Shown piece by piece: positions 50,683 to 58,807 of a DNA stretch of 64,000 bases. The stretch covers positions 310,001 through 374,000 of the forward strand of contig NZ_JAQZSJ010000002.1 in the NCBI RefSeq assembly GCF_029360585.1. Reading direction: 5' to 3'. Made by a program: the position numbers and the translations under genes. Source of the stretch: Cohnella caldifontis. Lineage in GTDB: Bacteria; Bacillota; Bacilli; Paenibacillales; Paenibacillaceae. The first letter of the stretch is position 1. Each line of letters starts with the position of its first letter. Under the pieces are notes generated by a model. It saw nothing but the letters and a program-made list of their open reading frames with translations, did no database searches and was not told the origin of the DNA.

Positions 50683-50706
50683 AAAAATCCCTTGCGCCGC
50701 AAGGGA
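50683..50706 (-). terminator. Second terminator after the CBS gene
   Basis: Minus strand TCCCTTG, loop CGGCG, CAAGGGA, then T5. It insulates the stalk/propeller gene from the CBS gene behind it. Confidence 0.8.
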
Positions 50707-50714
50707 ATGAAATT

Positions 50715-50754
50715 AAAAAACCCGCCGTTCCGGCAAATGCCGGACCAACGGGTT
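50715..50754 (-). terminator. Terminator of the CBS gene
   Basis: Minus strand AACCCG, an inner TCCGGCA/GCCGGA stem, CGGGTT and T6, about 30 nt after the CBS stop. Confidence 0.85.
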
Positions 50755-50783
50755 TCTCCTGCAGGATCGATGAAGTTTTCGTC

Positions 50784-51221
50784 TTAATGAATGGCCGTTT
50801 CCCGATGCTCGTGCTCCGAAATGCCGCTGAGCGCCTCTCCCGCTTCGGAGACGAAGATCTCCCGGACCGCGAGGTCTCCCAGCGATACGACGCCCTTCAG
50901 CTCCCCGTCGTCGACGACCGGCAGGCGGCGAATCTGCTTGGCCGCCATCAGGGAGGCCGCTTCGTCCACCGACAGGTTGGACGAGATGGTCAGCACGTCG
51001 TCGGACATCACCTCCGTGACGGAGGTCGATCCCGAGTGCTTCTCCGCGTATCCCCGAATCACCAAGTCCCTGTCCGTGATCACCCCGACCAGACGGTTGC
51101 CGTCCACGACCGGCACGAATCCGATATCGTGGTCCCGCATAGCCACCGCCGCCTCGAAAATATTGTCCTTCGGCGTCACCGTAATGCAGCCGCTGGACAT
51201 GACATCCGCGATTTTACGCAT
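50784..51221 (-). CDS. Two-CBS-domain protein (YhcV-like)
   Basis: 145 aa with two CBS domains in tandem: IADVMSSGCITVTPKDNIFEAAVAMRDHDIGFVPVVD and VTEVMSDDVLTISSNLSVDEAASLMAAKQIRRLPVVDD, each ending in the ligand-contacting GVITDRD or GVVSLGD motif. Such stand-alone CBS pairs bind adenine nucleotides. Target unknown. ATG 51221 has AAGGAGGG 7 nt before. It is 51 bp downstream of the M20 gene and may be co-transcribed with it. Confidence 0.9.
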   Translation of the reverse strand: MRKIADVMSSGCITVTPKDNIFEAAVAMRDHDIGFVPVVDGNRLVGVITDRDLVIRGYAEKHSGSTSVTEVMSDDVLTISSNLSVDEAASLMAAKQIRRLPVVDDGELKGVVSLGDLAVREIFVSEAGEALSGISEHEHRETAIH

Positions 51222-51272
51222 GGTGTCCCTCCTTTCCGGTTTAGCTTGGCCGGAACGGAAGATTTCCATGCG

Positions 51273-52436
51273 TCACCGCGCCGCGGAATCGTCCGCCGCC
51301 GCGACGAGCAGGCGGGCGGCCGTCAGCATCGCCCGCTCGTCGATATCGAACATCGGATGGTGATGCGGCGCCGAAGAACCGTCTTCTTTGCCCGCTCCGA
51401 CGAAGAAGAAACAACCGGGCTTTTCCTTCAAATAATAAGAGAAGTCTTCACCCGCCATGATGGGCTCGCTGCGGACCGCGCGGCAATCCGGCAGCGCCCG
51501 GGCGGCAACCTCCAGCATGCGGAGCGCTTCGGCTTCGTCATTGACGACCGGAGGATAGCCTTCGAAGTATTGGTACCGAAAATCGACGCCGTGCATTCCG
51601 CATACGTGGCGGACGATCTCTTCCAGCCGTCTGCGGACAAGCGCGCGGATTCCGGGGGTAAAGCTGCGGATCGTTCCGCTGAGCCGGCACGTTTCCGCGA
51701 TCACATTGTTCGCCGTTCCGGCATGCAGCTGTCCGACCGACACCACGGCGGACTCCAGCGGATTGACGCTGCGGGACACGATCGTCTGCAGCGCGGTGAC
51801 CAGGGCGGCGCCCGCGACCAACGCGTCGGCGCTCTCGTGGGGCAAGCCCGCGTGGCCGCCTTTGCCCTTGATTTCCACCTCGAACTCGTCCGGACACGCC
51901 ATGAACGGTCCCGACCGCGTCGCGACGGTTCCGTACGGCAGCGGCGACCATAAATGAACGCCGTACACCGCGTCCGTCCCTTCCAGCGCGCCGTCCCTGA
52001 TCATGCTCACCGCGCCGCCGGGAAGCACTTCTTCCGCGGGCTGGAACAGAAACACGCGCGTCCCTGCCGTCTCCTCCCGGTGCCGGCTGTAATAGCGGGC
52101 GACGCCGAGCAGCTCGGCCGTGTGTCCGTCGTGTCCGCAGGCATGCATGACGCCCGGAACGGTCGAGGCGTACTCGCAGGTCTTGGCGTCCTGGATCGGA
52201 AGCGCGTCGATGTCCGCCCTCAGCGCGACGCTCCGTCCCGGCCGGCCTCCGACGAGCTTGGCGACGACGCCTGTTCCGGCGACGCCCCGTCTCACCTCGA
52301 GCCCCCAGGACTCCAGCAGGCCGGCGATCCATTTCGACGTCTCATGCTCCCGAAATGACAGCTCCGGGTGCCGATGCATGCGCCGACGCCATTCTACCAT
52401 GTCACCGTAGAGCGAATTCAGCGTGTTTTCCATCAT
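51273..52436 (-). CDS. M20-family amidohydrolase / carboxypeptidase
   Basis: 387 aa zinc amidohydrolase of the aminoacylase/hippuricase (M20D) type: RRRMHRHPELSFREHET at the start, ADIDALPIQD, the metal-binding ACGHDGHTA, FQPAEE with catalytic Glu pair, and a C-terminal AGEDFSYYL ligand. The lid domain includes KGKGGHAGLPHESADAL. It probably cleaves N-acyl or amide bonds of amino-acid conjugates in the cytoplasm; substrate not known. ATG 52436 has GGGAGGTG 8 nt before. Its promoter faces that of the yugN-like gene. Confidence 0.92.
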   Translation of the reverse strand: MMENTLNSLYGDMVEWRRRMHRHPELSFREHETSKWIAGLLESWGLEVRRGVAGTGVVAKLVGGRPGRSVALRADIDALPIQDAKTCEYASTVPGVMHACGHDGHTAELLGVARYYSRHREETAGTRVFLFQPAEEVLPGGAVSMIRDGALEGTDAVYGVHLWSPLPYGTVATRSGPFMACPDEFEVEIKGKGGHAGLPHESADALVAGAALVTALQTIVSRSVNPLESAVVSVGQLHAGTANNVIAETCRLSGTIRSFTPGIRALVRRRLEEIVRHVCGMHGVDFRYQYFEGYPPVVNDEAEALRMLEVAARALPDCRAVRSEPIMAGEDFSYYLKEKPGCFFFVGAGKEDGSSAPHHHPMFDIDERAMLTAARLLVAAADDSAAR

Positions 52437-52485
52437 GTTGCGCCCACCTCCCGGCCGATTTGCGCCAATCGGGCCTTGTTCCGAT

Positions 52486-52514
52486 ATTGTACCAGAAACC
52501 GGGATTCGAGTCAT
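52486..52514 (-). promoter_or_regulatory. Promoter of the M20 gene
   Basis: Minus strand ATGACT (52509-52514), 17-nt spacer ending in TGG, TACAAT (52486-52491). Confidence 0.6.
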
Positions 52515-52580
52515 CGCCGCTTTAACGCTTTCCATCCGGAAAATGTCAAATAACGTTCGAAGATCGGGCCTCCCGCAGGG

Positions 52581-52609
52581 TTGCAGAACCCGGGCAAACC
52601 GTCTATGAT
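52581..52609 (+). promoter_or_regulatory. Promoter of the YugN-like gene
   Basis: TTGCAG (52581-52586), 17-nt spacer, TATGAT (52604-52609). A short inverted repeat GGGTT/AACCC overlaps the -35. Confidence 0.65.
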
Positions 52610-52699
52610 GAAGGGTAACATGGACAAAAAAGACGGCCGCCGGGAAGCGCCGCGGCACGTCGAACCCGCATGGACTACCGAAGGAGGAGCTATACGCCC

Positions 52700-53044
52700 A
52701 TGATCATCGAAAATACAGGCTTGAACGGCATGCGCAGCGACCTTGCCCATTTGGACGAATCCGCCGAAAAACTCGGCTTCGTGCGGTGGCAGTGGGAGTA
52801 TCGCCGGGCTACATACGATCTGAAAATGCACGACCGCGCCAGCGGAAACGACTACTTTCTTCGGATCAGCACCCGGGCGGTCGAGGGCAAGCTCGAAAAG
52901 CCGGACGCGATCCTGGAAGTCGAACACGTATACATCGGACGCGCCACGTTCCCCCATGGGATGGAATACGAATCGCCGATTCCGCAGCCGATTTTGAATG
53001 CGGCCACGCAACGCGCGCAGGAATTGAAGCAGCTGCTGGCCTGA
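52700..53044 (+). CDS. YugN-like protein
   Basis: 114 aa. MIIENTGLNGMRSDLAHLDESAEKLGFVRWQWEYRRATYDLKM matches the small YugN family (PF08868 type), a compact alpha/beta protein found in Bacilli. Function unknown. The ATG at 52700 has AAGGAGGAGC with a 9-10 nt gap; ten upstream codons in frame overlap that site. Twenty bp separate it from ftsW, so the two are probably co-transcribed. Confidence 0.85.
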   Translation: MIIENTGLNGMRSDLAHLDESAEKLGFVRWQWEYRRATYDLKMHDRASGNDYFLRISTRAVEGKLEKPDAILEVEHVYIGRATFPHGMEYESPIPQPILNAATQRAQELKQLLA

Positions 53045-53063
53045 GCCGCCGGGGGTTTAAGCC

Positions 53064-54245
53064 ATGAAAACCCCGGTTACGGGCCAGCGCGGCACGCCGG
53101 ATTTTTTGCTGCTCATCTTGACGCTGCTCTTGGTCGGCTTCGGCCTCGTCATGGTGTTCAGCGCCAGCTCGAGCATGACCGTCGTTTCCGCCAAATACGG
53201 CTACGACGCGTTGTATTTCACCAAGCGGCAGCTGCTGTGGGCCGGGATCGGCACGTTCATGATGCTGACGCTCATGAACATCCCCTACCACAAGTTCAAA
53301 AAATGGTTTGCCCCGTTCCTCTTCCTGACGATCGGCATGCTCGTTCTCGTGCTGTTCGTGGCGGATAATATCAACGGCGCCCGCAGCTGGCTCGGTTTCG
53401 GGGGGTTCGGCATCCAGCCCACCGAATTCGCCAAGCTGGCGGTCATTCTGTACCTGGCTTCGATCATCGTCAAGAAGGACGAGAAATTCCGCGAATTCAA
53501 ACGAGGGCTCTTGCCCGTCATGATCGTGATCGGATTCATCGCTTTCTTGATCATGCTGCAGCCGGACTTGGGCTCATGTCTGATCCTGATCTCCTGCGCG
53601 TTCGTCATCATCGTCGCCGGGGGGTCCAACCTCAAGCACGTGTTCTTGTCGGCGGGCGTGCTCGCCGGAGTCGGCTTGCTCGGGCTCAGCATCTACCTGC
53701 TCGCCAATCCGGACACGGACGGCGGGTACCGCGGCGCCCGTTTTACCGCCTTCCTCAATCCCCTGTCGGATGAGCAGGGCAGCGGCTACCACCTCAGCCG
53801 ATCGCTCATGGCGTTCGGACACGGAGGCCTGACCGGGGCCGGCCTGGGCCACAGCGTGCAAAAGTTGTTCTATTTACCATACGCTTACAACGATTTCATT
53901 TTCGCGGTGATCGCCGAAGAGCTGGGGTTCATCGGGACTACGGTTTTCTTGTTGTTTTATATGCTGTTTCTCTGGCGGGCGCTCATCGTTTCGCTTCGCT
54001 GTCCGGACATTTACGGCACGCTGGTCGGGGTCGGCATCGTTTCGCTGATTTCGATCCAAGCCCTGGTCAACATGGGAGGCGTCAGCGGGGCCATTCCCGT
54101 TACCGGAGTCACGCTGCCGTTCATCAGCTACGGCGGATCTTCCATGCTGGTAACCTTGTTCGGAATGGGGATCCTGCTGAGCATTTCGCGGGAGTATAAC
54201 CGGGTCGACAAAGAGAAGGAACGCCGGCCGGGCGCAGCCGCCTGA
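53064..54245 (+). CDS. ftsW: Cell division peptidoglycan polymerase FtsW (SEDS family)
   Basis: 393 aa with about ten membrane segments. SEDS marks are NGARSWLGFGGFGIQPTEFAKLA, MLQPDLGS (with the conserved Asp needed for glycosyltransferase activity after the AQPDLG-type turn), GYHLSRSLMAFGHGGLTGAGLG, FAVIAEELGFIG and LPFISYGGSSM. It polymerises lipid II at the septum with a partner class B PBP. SpoVE or RodA would be alternatives; linkage with YlaN-type genes nearby and the sequence favour FtsW. A weak GGGGG ribosome site precedes the ATG. Confidence 0.9.
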   Translation: MKTPVTGQRGTPDFLLLILTLLLVGFGLVMVFSASSSMTVVSAKYGYDALYFTKRQLLWAGIGTFMMLTLMNIPYHKFKKWFAPFLFLTIGMLVLVLFVADNINGARSWLGFGGFGIQPTEFAKLAVILYLASIIVKKDEKFREFKRGLLPVMIVIGFIAFLIMLQPDLGSCLILISCAFVIIVAGGSNLKHVFLSAGVLAGVGLLGLSIYLLANPDTDGGYRGARFTAFLNPLSDEQGSGYHLSRSLMAFGHGGLTGAGLGHSVQKLFYLPYAYNDFIFAVIAEELGFIGTTVFLLFYMLFLWRALIVSLRCPDIYGTLVGVGIVSLISIQALVNMGGVSGAIPVTGVTLPFISYGGSSMLVTLFGMGILLSISREYNRVDKEKERRPGAAA

Positions 54246-54252
54246 CAATCGC

Positions 54253-54286
54253 AAAGAAGCCGTCCTGCGCGCAGGACGGCTTCTTT
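54253..54286. terminator. Bidirectional terminator between ftsW and the second Asp23 gene
   Basis: A perfect 34-nt palindrome (arms AAAGAAGCCGTCCTGCG and its complement), T3 and A3 at both ends, between two convergent genes. Confidence 0.85.
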
Positions 54287-54291
54287 CGTCG

Positions 54292-54678
54292 TTATTTGAC
54301 TCTGTCTTTTTGAATTTCCTCGATCTCTTCGTCTTTGAACGCCACGCCTTCGACTTTGACGTTGACTTCGACGACCCGGAGTCCCGTCATATTCTCGACG
54401 GCTTCCCTCACGTTGTCCTGCAGCCGGCGGCAAACCTCGTGAATCGGGATCCCGTATTGCACGACGATGCGAAGATCGATCGCCGCCTCCACTTGCCCCA
54501 CTTCGACCGAGACGCCCTTCTGGGCGTTGCGGCCGCTGAGCCGTTTGGCGAGCCCTTCCGATATGCCTCCGGACATGGCGGATACCCCCGGCGTCTCCAA
54601 CGCCGCGAGCCCGGCGATGGTGGCGACGACGTCGTCGGATATGCGGATAAGTCCTTCTTGAAGCAGCTCTTCCGTCAT
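54292..54678 (-). CDS. Asp23/Gls24 family protein, second copy
   Basis: 128 aa: LIRISDDVVATIAGLAALETPGVSAMSG, GVSVEVGQVEAAIDLRIVVQYGIPIHEVCRRLQDNVREAVENMTGL and VEVNVKVEGVAF show the whole Asp23 fold, closer to Bacillus YqhY-like members than to YloU. YqhY is linked to fatty acid synthesis control; here the neighbours are ftsW and a Ca2+ antiporter, so the role is open. ATG 54678 has GGGGGAG upstream; the frame to 54741 lacks similarity. Confidence 0.9.
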   Translation of the reverse strand: MTEELLQEGLIRISDDVVATIAGLAALETPGVSAMSGGISEGLAKRLSGRNAQKGVSVEVGQVEAAIDLRIVVQYGIPIHEVCRRLQDNVREAVENMTGLRVVEVNVKVEGVAFKDEEIEEIQKDRVK

Positions 54679-54771
54679 GGCGGCCCACTCCCCCGAACCT
54701 TTGATGATTTCATTGTAATGGAAGACACCGGGTGAAAGCAACCGAATCGGCCGACGCTTCGTCCGTTCGCA

Positions 54772-54800
54772 TTTACTTGGCCGATTCTTTTCGTTATAGT
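54772..54800 (+). promoter_or_regulatory. Promoter of the cation antiporter gene
   Basis: TTTACT (54772-54777), 17-nt spacer, TATAGT (54795-54800). Confidence 0.6.
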
Positions 54801-54851
54801 AAAAAAGATGGCAACATGCACCATCCCATACGCAAACTGAGGTGTCCGAAC

Positions 54852-55910
54852 TTGAAAAAACTGTTCTTTCCCCTGCTCATCCTGACGTTCCTGCTCAGCG
54901 CGGCGGCTCATTACCTGCATTGGGGTCCGACGCCGGAATTCGTGCTTTCCGCGATCGCGATCATTTTCGTCGCCGGCTTTCTCGGAAAATCGACCGAATC
55001 GGTCGCCCACTACGCGGGACAGCGGCTGGGAGGGTTTCTGAACGCGACGTTCGGCAACGCCGCGGAACTCATCATCGCCATCTTCCTGATCAAGGAAGGG
55101 CTGTTCGACGTCGTGAAAGCCAGCCTGACCGGCGCGATCATCGGCAACCTGCTGCTGGTGCTCGGAGCCAGCGCTTTGGCCGGCGGCCTCAAATTCAAGG
55201 AGCAGAAATTCAACGTCCATCTGGCGGGCCAGAACGCTTCGCTCATGCTGCTCGGCGTGATCGCGTTGTTCATCCCGGCGGTTTTCGTGAAAACCGAGCA
55301 TTTCCCGGAAACCGAGACGATGACGCTCAGCGTCATCGTTGCGGGTTTCCTGATCTTAGCCTATATCGGGTGGCTCATTTACTCCATGTTCACCCATAAG
55401 GACATGCTGGAGGACCATGTCGACACCCAGGCGGACCACGGAGAAGAAGCCGCTTGGTCGAAAGGCGTCTCGATCCTGTTCCTCCTCCTGGCCACCGTCA
55501 TGGTCGGGTTCGTCAGCGAATGGCTGGTCGGCACGCTGCACGTGTTCACGGCCAAATTCGGCATGTCCGAGCTGTTCGTCGGGGCGTTCGTCGTCGCCAT
55601 TATCGGCAACGCGGCCGAGCACAGCGCCGCGGTCATGCTCGCGCTAAAGAACAAGATGGGCGCGGCCGTCGAGATCGCCGTCGGCAGCAGCCTCCAAATC
55701 GCGTTGTTCGTGGCGCCGGTGCTCGTCTTCATCAGCCTGCTCTTCCAGGAACACATGAATTTGATTTTCAGCACGATCGAACTGGCCGCGCTCGCGGTGG
55801 CGGCGCTCATCGCCATCTCCATTTCCCGCGACGGCTCGACCACCTGGTATGAAGGAAAGCTGCTGATCATCGTGTACTGCATTCTCGGCGTCGCTTTCTA
55901 TCTCGTTTAA
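54852..55910 (+). CDS. Ca2+/H+ antiporter (CaCA/CAX family, ChaA-like)
   Basis: 352 aa. Two homologous halves carry the alpha repeats: GGFLNATFGNAAELIIAIF in the first and VVAIIGNAAEHSAAVMLALKNKMG in the second, with the Glu residues that bind the ion. An acidic loop lies between (DHVDTQADHGEEA). It resembles B. subtilis ChaA (YfkE). The preferred start is TTG 54852 with GAGGTG 7 nt before it; an ATG at 54816 would add a polar leader without a ribosome site. Its size then matches the family. Confidence 0.9.
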   Translation: MKKLFFPLLILTFLLSAAAHYLHWGPTPEFVLSAIAIIFVAGFLGKSTESVAHYAGQRLGGFLNATFGNAAELIIAIFLIKEGLFDVVKASLTGAIIGNLLLVLGASALAGGLKFKEQKFNVHLAGQNASLMLLGVIALFIPAVFVKTEHFPETETMTLSVIVAGFLILAYIGWLIYSMFTHKDMLEDHVDTQADHGEEAAWSKGVSILFLLLATVMVGFVSEWLVGTLHVFTAKFGMSELFVGAFVVAIIGNAAEHSAAVMLALKNKMGAAVEIAVGSSLQIALFVAPVLVFISLLFQEHMNLIFSTIELAALAVAALIAISISRDGSTTWYEGKLLIIVYCILGVAFYLV

Positions 55911-55938
55911 ACCGCAAACCGGATATCGGAATAAAAGA

Positions 55939-55970
55939 AGCAGCTTCCTAAGGAAGCTGCTCGTTTTTTT
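55939..55970 (+). terminator. Terminator of the antiporter gene
   Basis: AGCAGCTTCC, short loop, GGAAGCTGCT then CG and T7. It overlaps the last codons of ylaN on the other strand. Confidence 0.85.
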
Positions 55971-56253
55971 GGTTCAAAGCCTCGTACAGCAGGGCCAGAT
56001 TGCGTTCCAGCTCATTGACCAGCAGACGCCCGGCGCCTTCCTCCACCAAACCGGTTCGCACCGCGAAGTCGACCGCCCGGGAGAAGCCGTACATCTGCGT
56101 GTCCAACACTTCTTCGTACAAAGGGCATTGCCGGGTCGTCAAGTTCTCCATCTGGATGGCGATCAGTTTCTCGATTTTATCGGCATCGTCCTGCAGCATG
56201 CGTAGCGCCTTATGCTTCAGGAATTCGATCGTTTCGGTTTCAAGTTGAGCCAT
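55948..56253 (-). CDS. ylaN: YlaN family protein (DUF1507)
   Basis: 101 aa helical protein: TIEFLKHKALRMLQDDADKIEKLIAIQMENLTTRQCPLYEEVLDTQMYGFSRAVDFAVRTGLV matches YlaN along its length. In Bacillus and Staphylococcus YlaN binds iron and modulates Fur; it is essential in some conditions. ATG 56253 has GGGGGAG 6 nt before. It lies in the same neighbourhood as ftsW, like ylaN-ftsW in Bacillus, but in opposite orientation with two genes between them. Confidence 0.92.
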   Translation of the reverse strand: MAQLETETIEFLKHKALRMLQDDADKIEKLIAIQMENLTTRQCPLYEEVLDTQMYGFSRAVDFAVRTGLVEEGAGRLLVNELERNLALLYEALNQKNEQLP

Positions 56254-56346
56254 CTTCACTCCCCCAGTGCCAAACGGCCATCTACGCTATCTCTTCCATA
56301 TTAGACGAATTTCGGCCGATGTTCAAGGACGGGGGTCCCGGGATCG

Positions 56347-56376
56347 AAAAAACGCCCTTCCGGCCGGAAGGGCGTT
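56347..56376 (-). terminator. Terminator of the HPr-like gene
   Basis: Minus strand AACGCCCTTCCGG / CCGGAAGGGCGTT with the T6 run. Confidence 0.9.
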
Positions 56377-56393
56377 CGGCATGATCATCGGGA

Positions 56394-56633
56394 TCAGTCC
56401 ACGACTTTCACGTTCAGGTTATGCTTGGCGAACACTTCCGCCAATGCGGACTTGGCTTCCTCGGCGTCCGGACCGTGGACGTGAAGCTCGTAAGCATGTC
56501 CGCCGACGAGGGTCGTGAACAGACCGAGGATGCTTTTCACGTCGATGTACTTGTTCTCGGCTTGGAGCACGATCGAAGAACGGAACTTGTTTGCGGTTTG
56601 GGACAATTCCACAATCGCTGCATTGTTGGACAT
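56394..56633 (-). CDS. HPr-like protein lacking the phosphohistidine
   Basis: 79 aa. From residue 7 it follows HPr: QTANKFRSSIVLQAENKYIDVKSILGLFTTL, then AYELHVHGPDAEEAKSALAEVF. Ser34 in VKSILG lines up with the regulatory Ser46 of HPr, the site of HPr kinase. The GLHARPA segment with His15 is missing; the aligned position is Asn3 (MSNNAA). It thus cannot act as a phosphotransferase-system carrier and looks like a Crh-type regulator that can be only serine-phosphorylated. ATG 56633 has GGAGGGA 6 nt before; the 20 codons upstream in frame do not resemble HPr. Confidence 0.85.
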   Translation of the reverse strand: MSNNAAIVELSQTANKFRSSIVLQAENKYIDVKSILGLFTTLVGGHAYELHVHGPDAEEAKSALAEVFAKHNLNVKVVD

Positions 56634-56724
56634 TGGATTCCCTCCAATATTAGGTATCACCTGCTCAAAATCATCATACCCGCCAACTGGCAACCGTGCA
56701 AGGGTGAATCCAGGGAAATTCGCT

Positions 56725-57840
56725 TTATTTGAGCGCCTCCGGGTTCAATGCTTCGAGTTCCGGAACGACGAACAACCCGTCTTTGCGGATCAGCCGGTCG
56801 TCGAAGTAGATTTCGCCTCCTCCGTATTCGGGACGTTGGATGAGCACCAGATCCCAGTGCACGGCGGAACGGTTGCCATTGTCCGTTTCCTCGTAGGCTT
56901 GCCCGGGCGTGAAGTGCAGGCTCCCGGCGATCTTCTCGTCGAACAGCGTGTCCATCATGGGGTGAAGGATGTAGGGATTGAAGCCCAGGCTGAATTCGCC
57001 GATGTACCGGGCTCCTTCGTCCGTGTCCAGCAGCGCGTTGATCCGGTCCGTGTCGTTCGCCGAAGCTTCCACGATTTTGCCGTTCTCGAAGCGGAACCGG
57101 ATATTCTCGTATTTGAAGCCGTTATATACGCTGGGCGTGTTGTAAGCGAGCGTCCCGTTCACGGAATCGCGTACCGGGCAAGAGAATACTTCTCCGTCCG
57201 GGATGTTGCGATCCCCCGCGCATTTTTTGGCTCCGATGCCTTTGATCGAAAACGACAAGTCCGTGCCCGGCCCGACGATGCGCACTTTGTCCGTACGCTT
57301 CATCAGTTCCTCGAGAGGTTCCATCGCGCGTTTCATTTTGGCGTAGTCGAGGTTGCAGACGTCGAAGTAGAAATCCTCGAACGCCTCCGTGGACATCTGG
57401 GCCGACTGGGCCATCGACGGGTTCGGGTAACGCAGCACGACCCATTTCGTCTTCTTGACGCGCCGCTCGGTATGGATCGGATGGCGGTACATGCGGTCGT
57501 ACAGCTTATATTTGTCGGTCGGCACGTCGGACAGCTCGTTCGCGTTTTCGCCGGAACGGATGCCGATGTACCCTTGCATCCGCTTCATCCGTTCCATGTC
57601 GTACGAGGCCCAGGTTTCGACCATTTCCGGCGTGGCGTTCCGGAGCAGGCTCCGCTCGACGGACCGGTCCGTCAGTTCGACGAAAGGCCGGCCTCCCCTT
57701 TGGGCGATCTCCTCGATGACGCATTTCAGCAATTCCCTTTCCGATCCGATCATTTCAACCAGTACGTTCTCGCCGGGCTGAACGTTGACCGAATATCCGA
57801 CCAAGGTGGCGGCCAGACGCTGCAAACGCGGATCGCGCAT
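56725..57840 (-). CDS. M29-family aminopeptidase (AmpS-type)
   Basis: 371 aa. MRDPRLQRLAATLVGYSVNVQPGENVLVE is the usual start; metal-site motifs occur in GEFSLGFNPY, LFDEKIAGSLHFTPGQAY, NRSAVHWDLVLIQ and GGGEIYFDD. M29 enzymes are Co2+/Zn2+-dependent exopeptidases of the cytoplasm. ATG 57840 has AAGGAGGAAG 7 nt before; a frame seven codons longer overlaps that site. It sits between the HPr-like gene and a lipoprotein gene on the same strand. Confidence 0.93.
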   Translation of the reverse strand: MRDPRLQRLAATLVGYSVNVQPGENVLVEMIGSERELLKCVIEEIAQRGGRPFVELTDRSVERSLLRNATPEMVETWASYDMERMKRMQGYIGIRSGENANELSDVPTDKYKLYDRMYRHPIHTERRVKKTKWVVLRYPNPSMAQSAQMSTEAFEDFYFDVCNLDYAKMKRAMEPLEELMKRTDKVRIVGPGTDLSFSIKGIGAKKCAGDRNIPDGEVFSCPVRDSVNGTLAYNTPSVYNGFKYENIRFRFENGKIVEASANDTDRINALLDTDEGARYIGEFSLGFNPYILHPMMDTLFDEKIAGSLHFTPGQAYEETDNGNRSAVHWDLVLIQRPEYGGGEIYFDDRLIRKDGLFVVPELEALNPEALK

Positions 57841-57883
57841 GTGAACTTCCTCCTTGAGCATCTATCTAGGTTTGTATGCGTTT

Positions 57884-58654
57884 TTACTCCGTTATTGTAC
57901 CATTTCGCCCGACCGGGAGGAAATTCGTGACGGACATTCTTTTTTCCCGGTACGTTTTCCCTTTCCAGGTATAGACCAGTTCCGACTGCTCGGACATCTT
58001 CCGGGGAAACCAGGTTTTGCGGTCCGCCGTCCATAAGATGACCGTACTCGCCTTTATCGAAGACAAGGCAGCCTCCAAGTCCCGGTCGGCGTCGTCCAAA
58101 ATGCGATTCGCTTCTGTCCGGCGGGCCGCGTCGAGTTTTTTGGCCTTCACGGCGCTTCGAAGCTGGGCCATCTCCCCGCGCAGCCCGTCCGCGAACGGTT
58201 TGCCGGCCGCGTCCGGGTTCAGCTCCAAGCGAAGGGTCACCGTCCCGTCCGGCGATTTCCCTTCAGCGTCTCCGTCCGCGTAGCCGACTTTCGCGTTCCC
58301 GTGCTGGACCACGCTGAGCAGCTGGAGCGGCCGATAAGCGGGCGGACCGTCCGCCGCCCGGGTCCGGATCGCGCGCCCTCCCGTCCAAGTCAGCTTGAGC
58401 TGTCCGTGTCCGGTCACTTGGCCGTTATAGCTGGAATAGTCCGCCACGACGCCGTTCGGATCCAGGATCGAGACTTCTCCGTTCAACCCGTAGCTGTCGC
58501 TGCCCGAAAGCGCGGACGCGGACAAGGCAAAGGCTTTGTCGGCGGAAATACCGTTTTTTCCGTTCGCGCAGCCCGCCAAGGCCGCGGCCAAACCACACAG
58601 GACGATACCGGCCCTCCACCCGGGCCGGAGTATGTCGGACATCCGCCAGCGCAT
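57884..58654 (-). CDS. Lipoprotein of unknown function
   Basis: 256 aa. WRAGIVLCGLAAALAGC is a lipoprotein signal peptide with lipobox LAGC. The mature part is acidic to neutral, with a beta-rich first half (SYGLNGEVSILDPNG, GHGQLKLTW) and a helical segment at about 160-200 (KKLDAARRTEANRILDDADRDLE). It resembles Paenibacillus lipoproteins of unknown role; no catalytic motif is seen. ATG 58654 has GGGGGCG before it. The stop is 43 bp before the M29 gene start, so the two may be co-transcribed. Confidence 0.75.
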   Translation of the reverse strand: MRWRMSDILRPGWRAGIVLCGLAAALAGCANGKNGISADKAFALSASALSGSDSYGLNGEVSILDPNGVVADYSSYNGQVTGHGQLKLTWTGGRAIRTRAADGPPAYRPLQLLSVVQHGNAKVGYADGDAEGKSPDGTVTLRLELNPDAAGKPFADGLRGEMAQLRSAVKAKKLDAARRTEANRILDDADRDLEAALSSIKASTVILWTADRKTWFPRKMSEQSELVYTWKGKTYREKRMSVTNFLPVGRNGTITE

Positions 58655-58767
58655 GGAATCGCCCCCACGGTTTTATTTCCGTAGGCTAACCAACGTTCAG
58701 GGGCTTCATGCAATGCATGGAAAGGCGGGTTGCCTTTGCGGCTTCCCCCATTCAAACGATCGAACGC

Positions 58768-58801
58768 AAAAAAATCCCCCGGATCGATTGATCGGGGGAT
58801 C
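58768..58801 (-). terminator. Terminator of the GAF-GGDEF gene
   Basis: Minus strand ATCCCCCGATC, loop AATC, GATCCGGGGGAT with T7. Confidence 0.9.
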
Positions 58802-58807
58802 GTCGAT

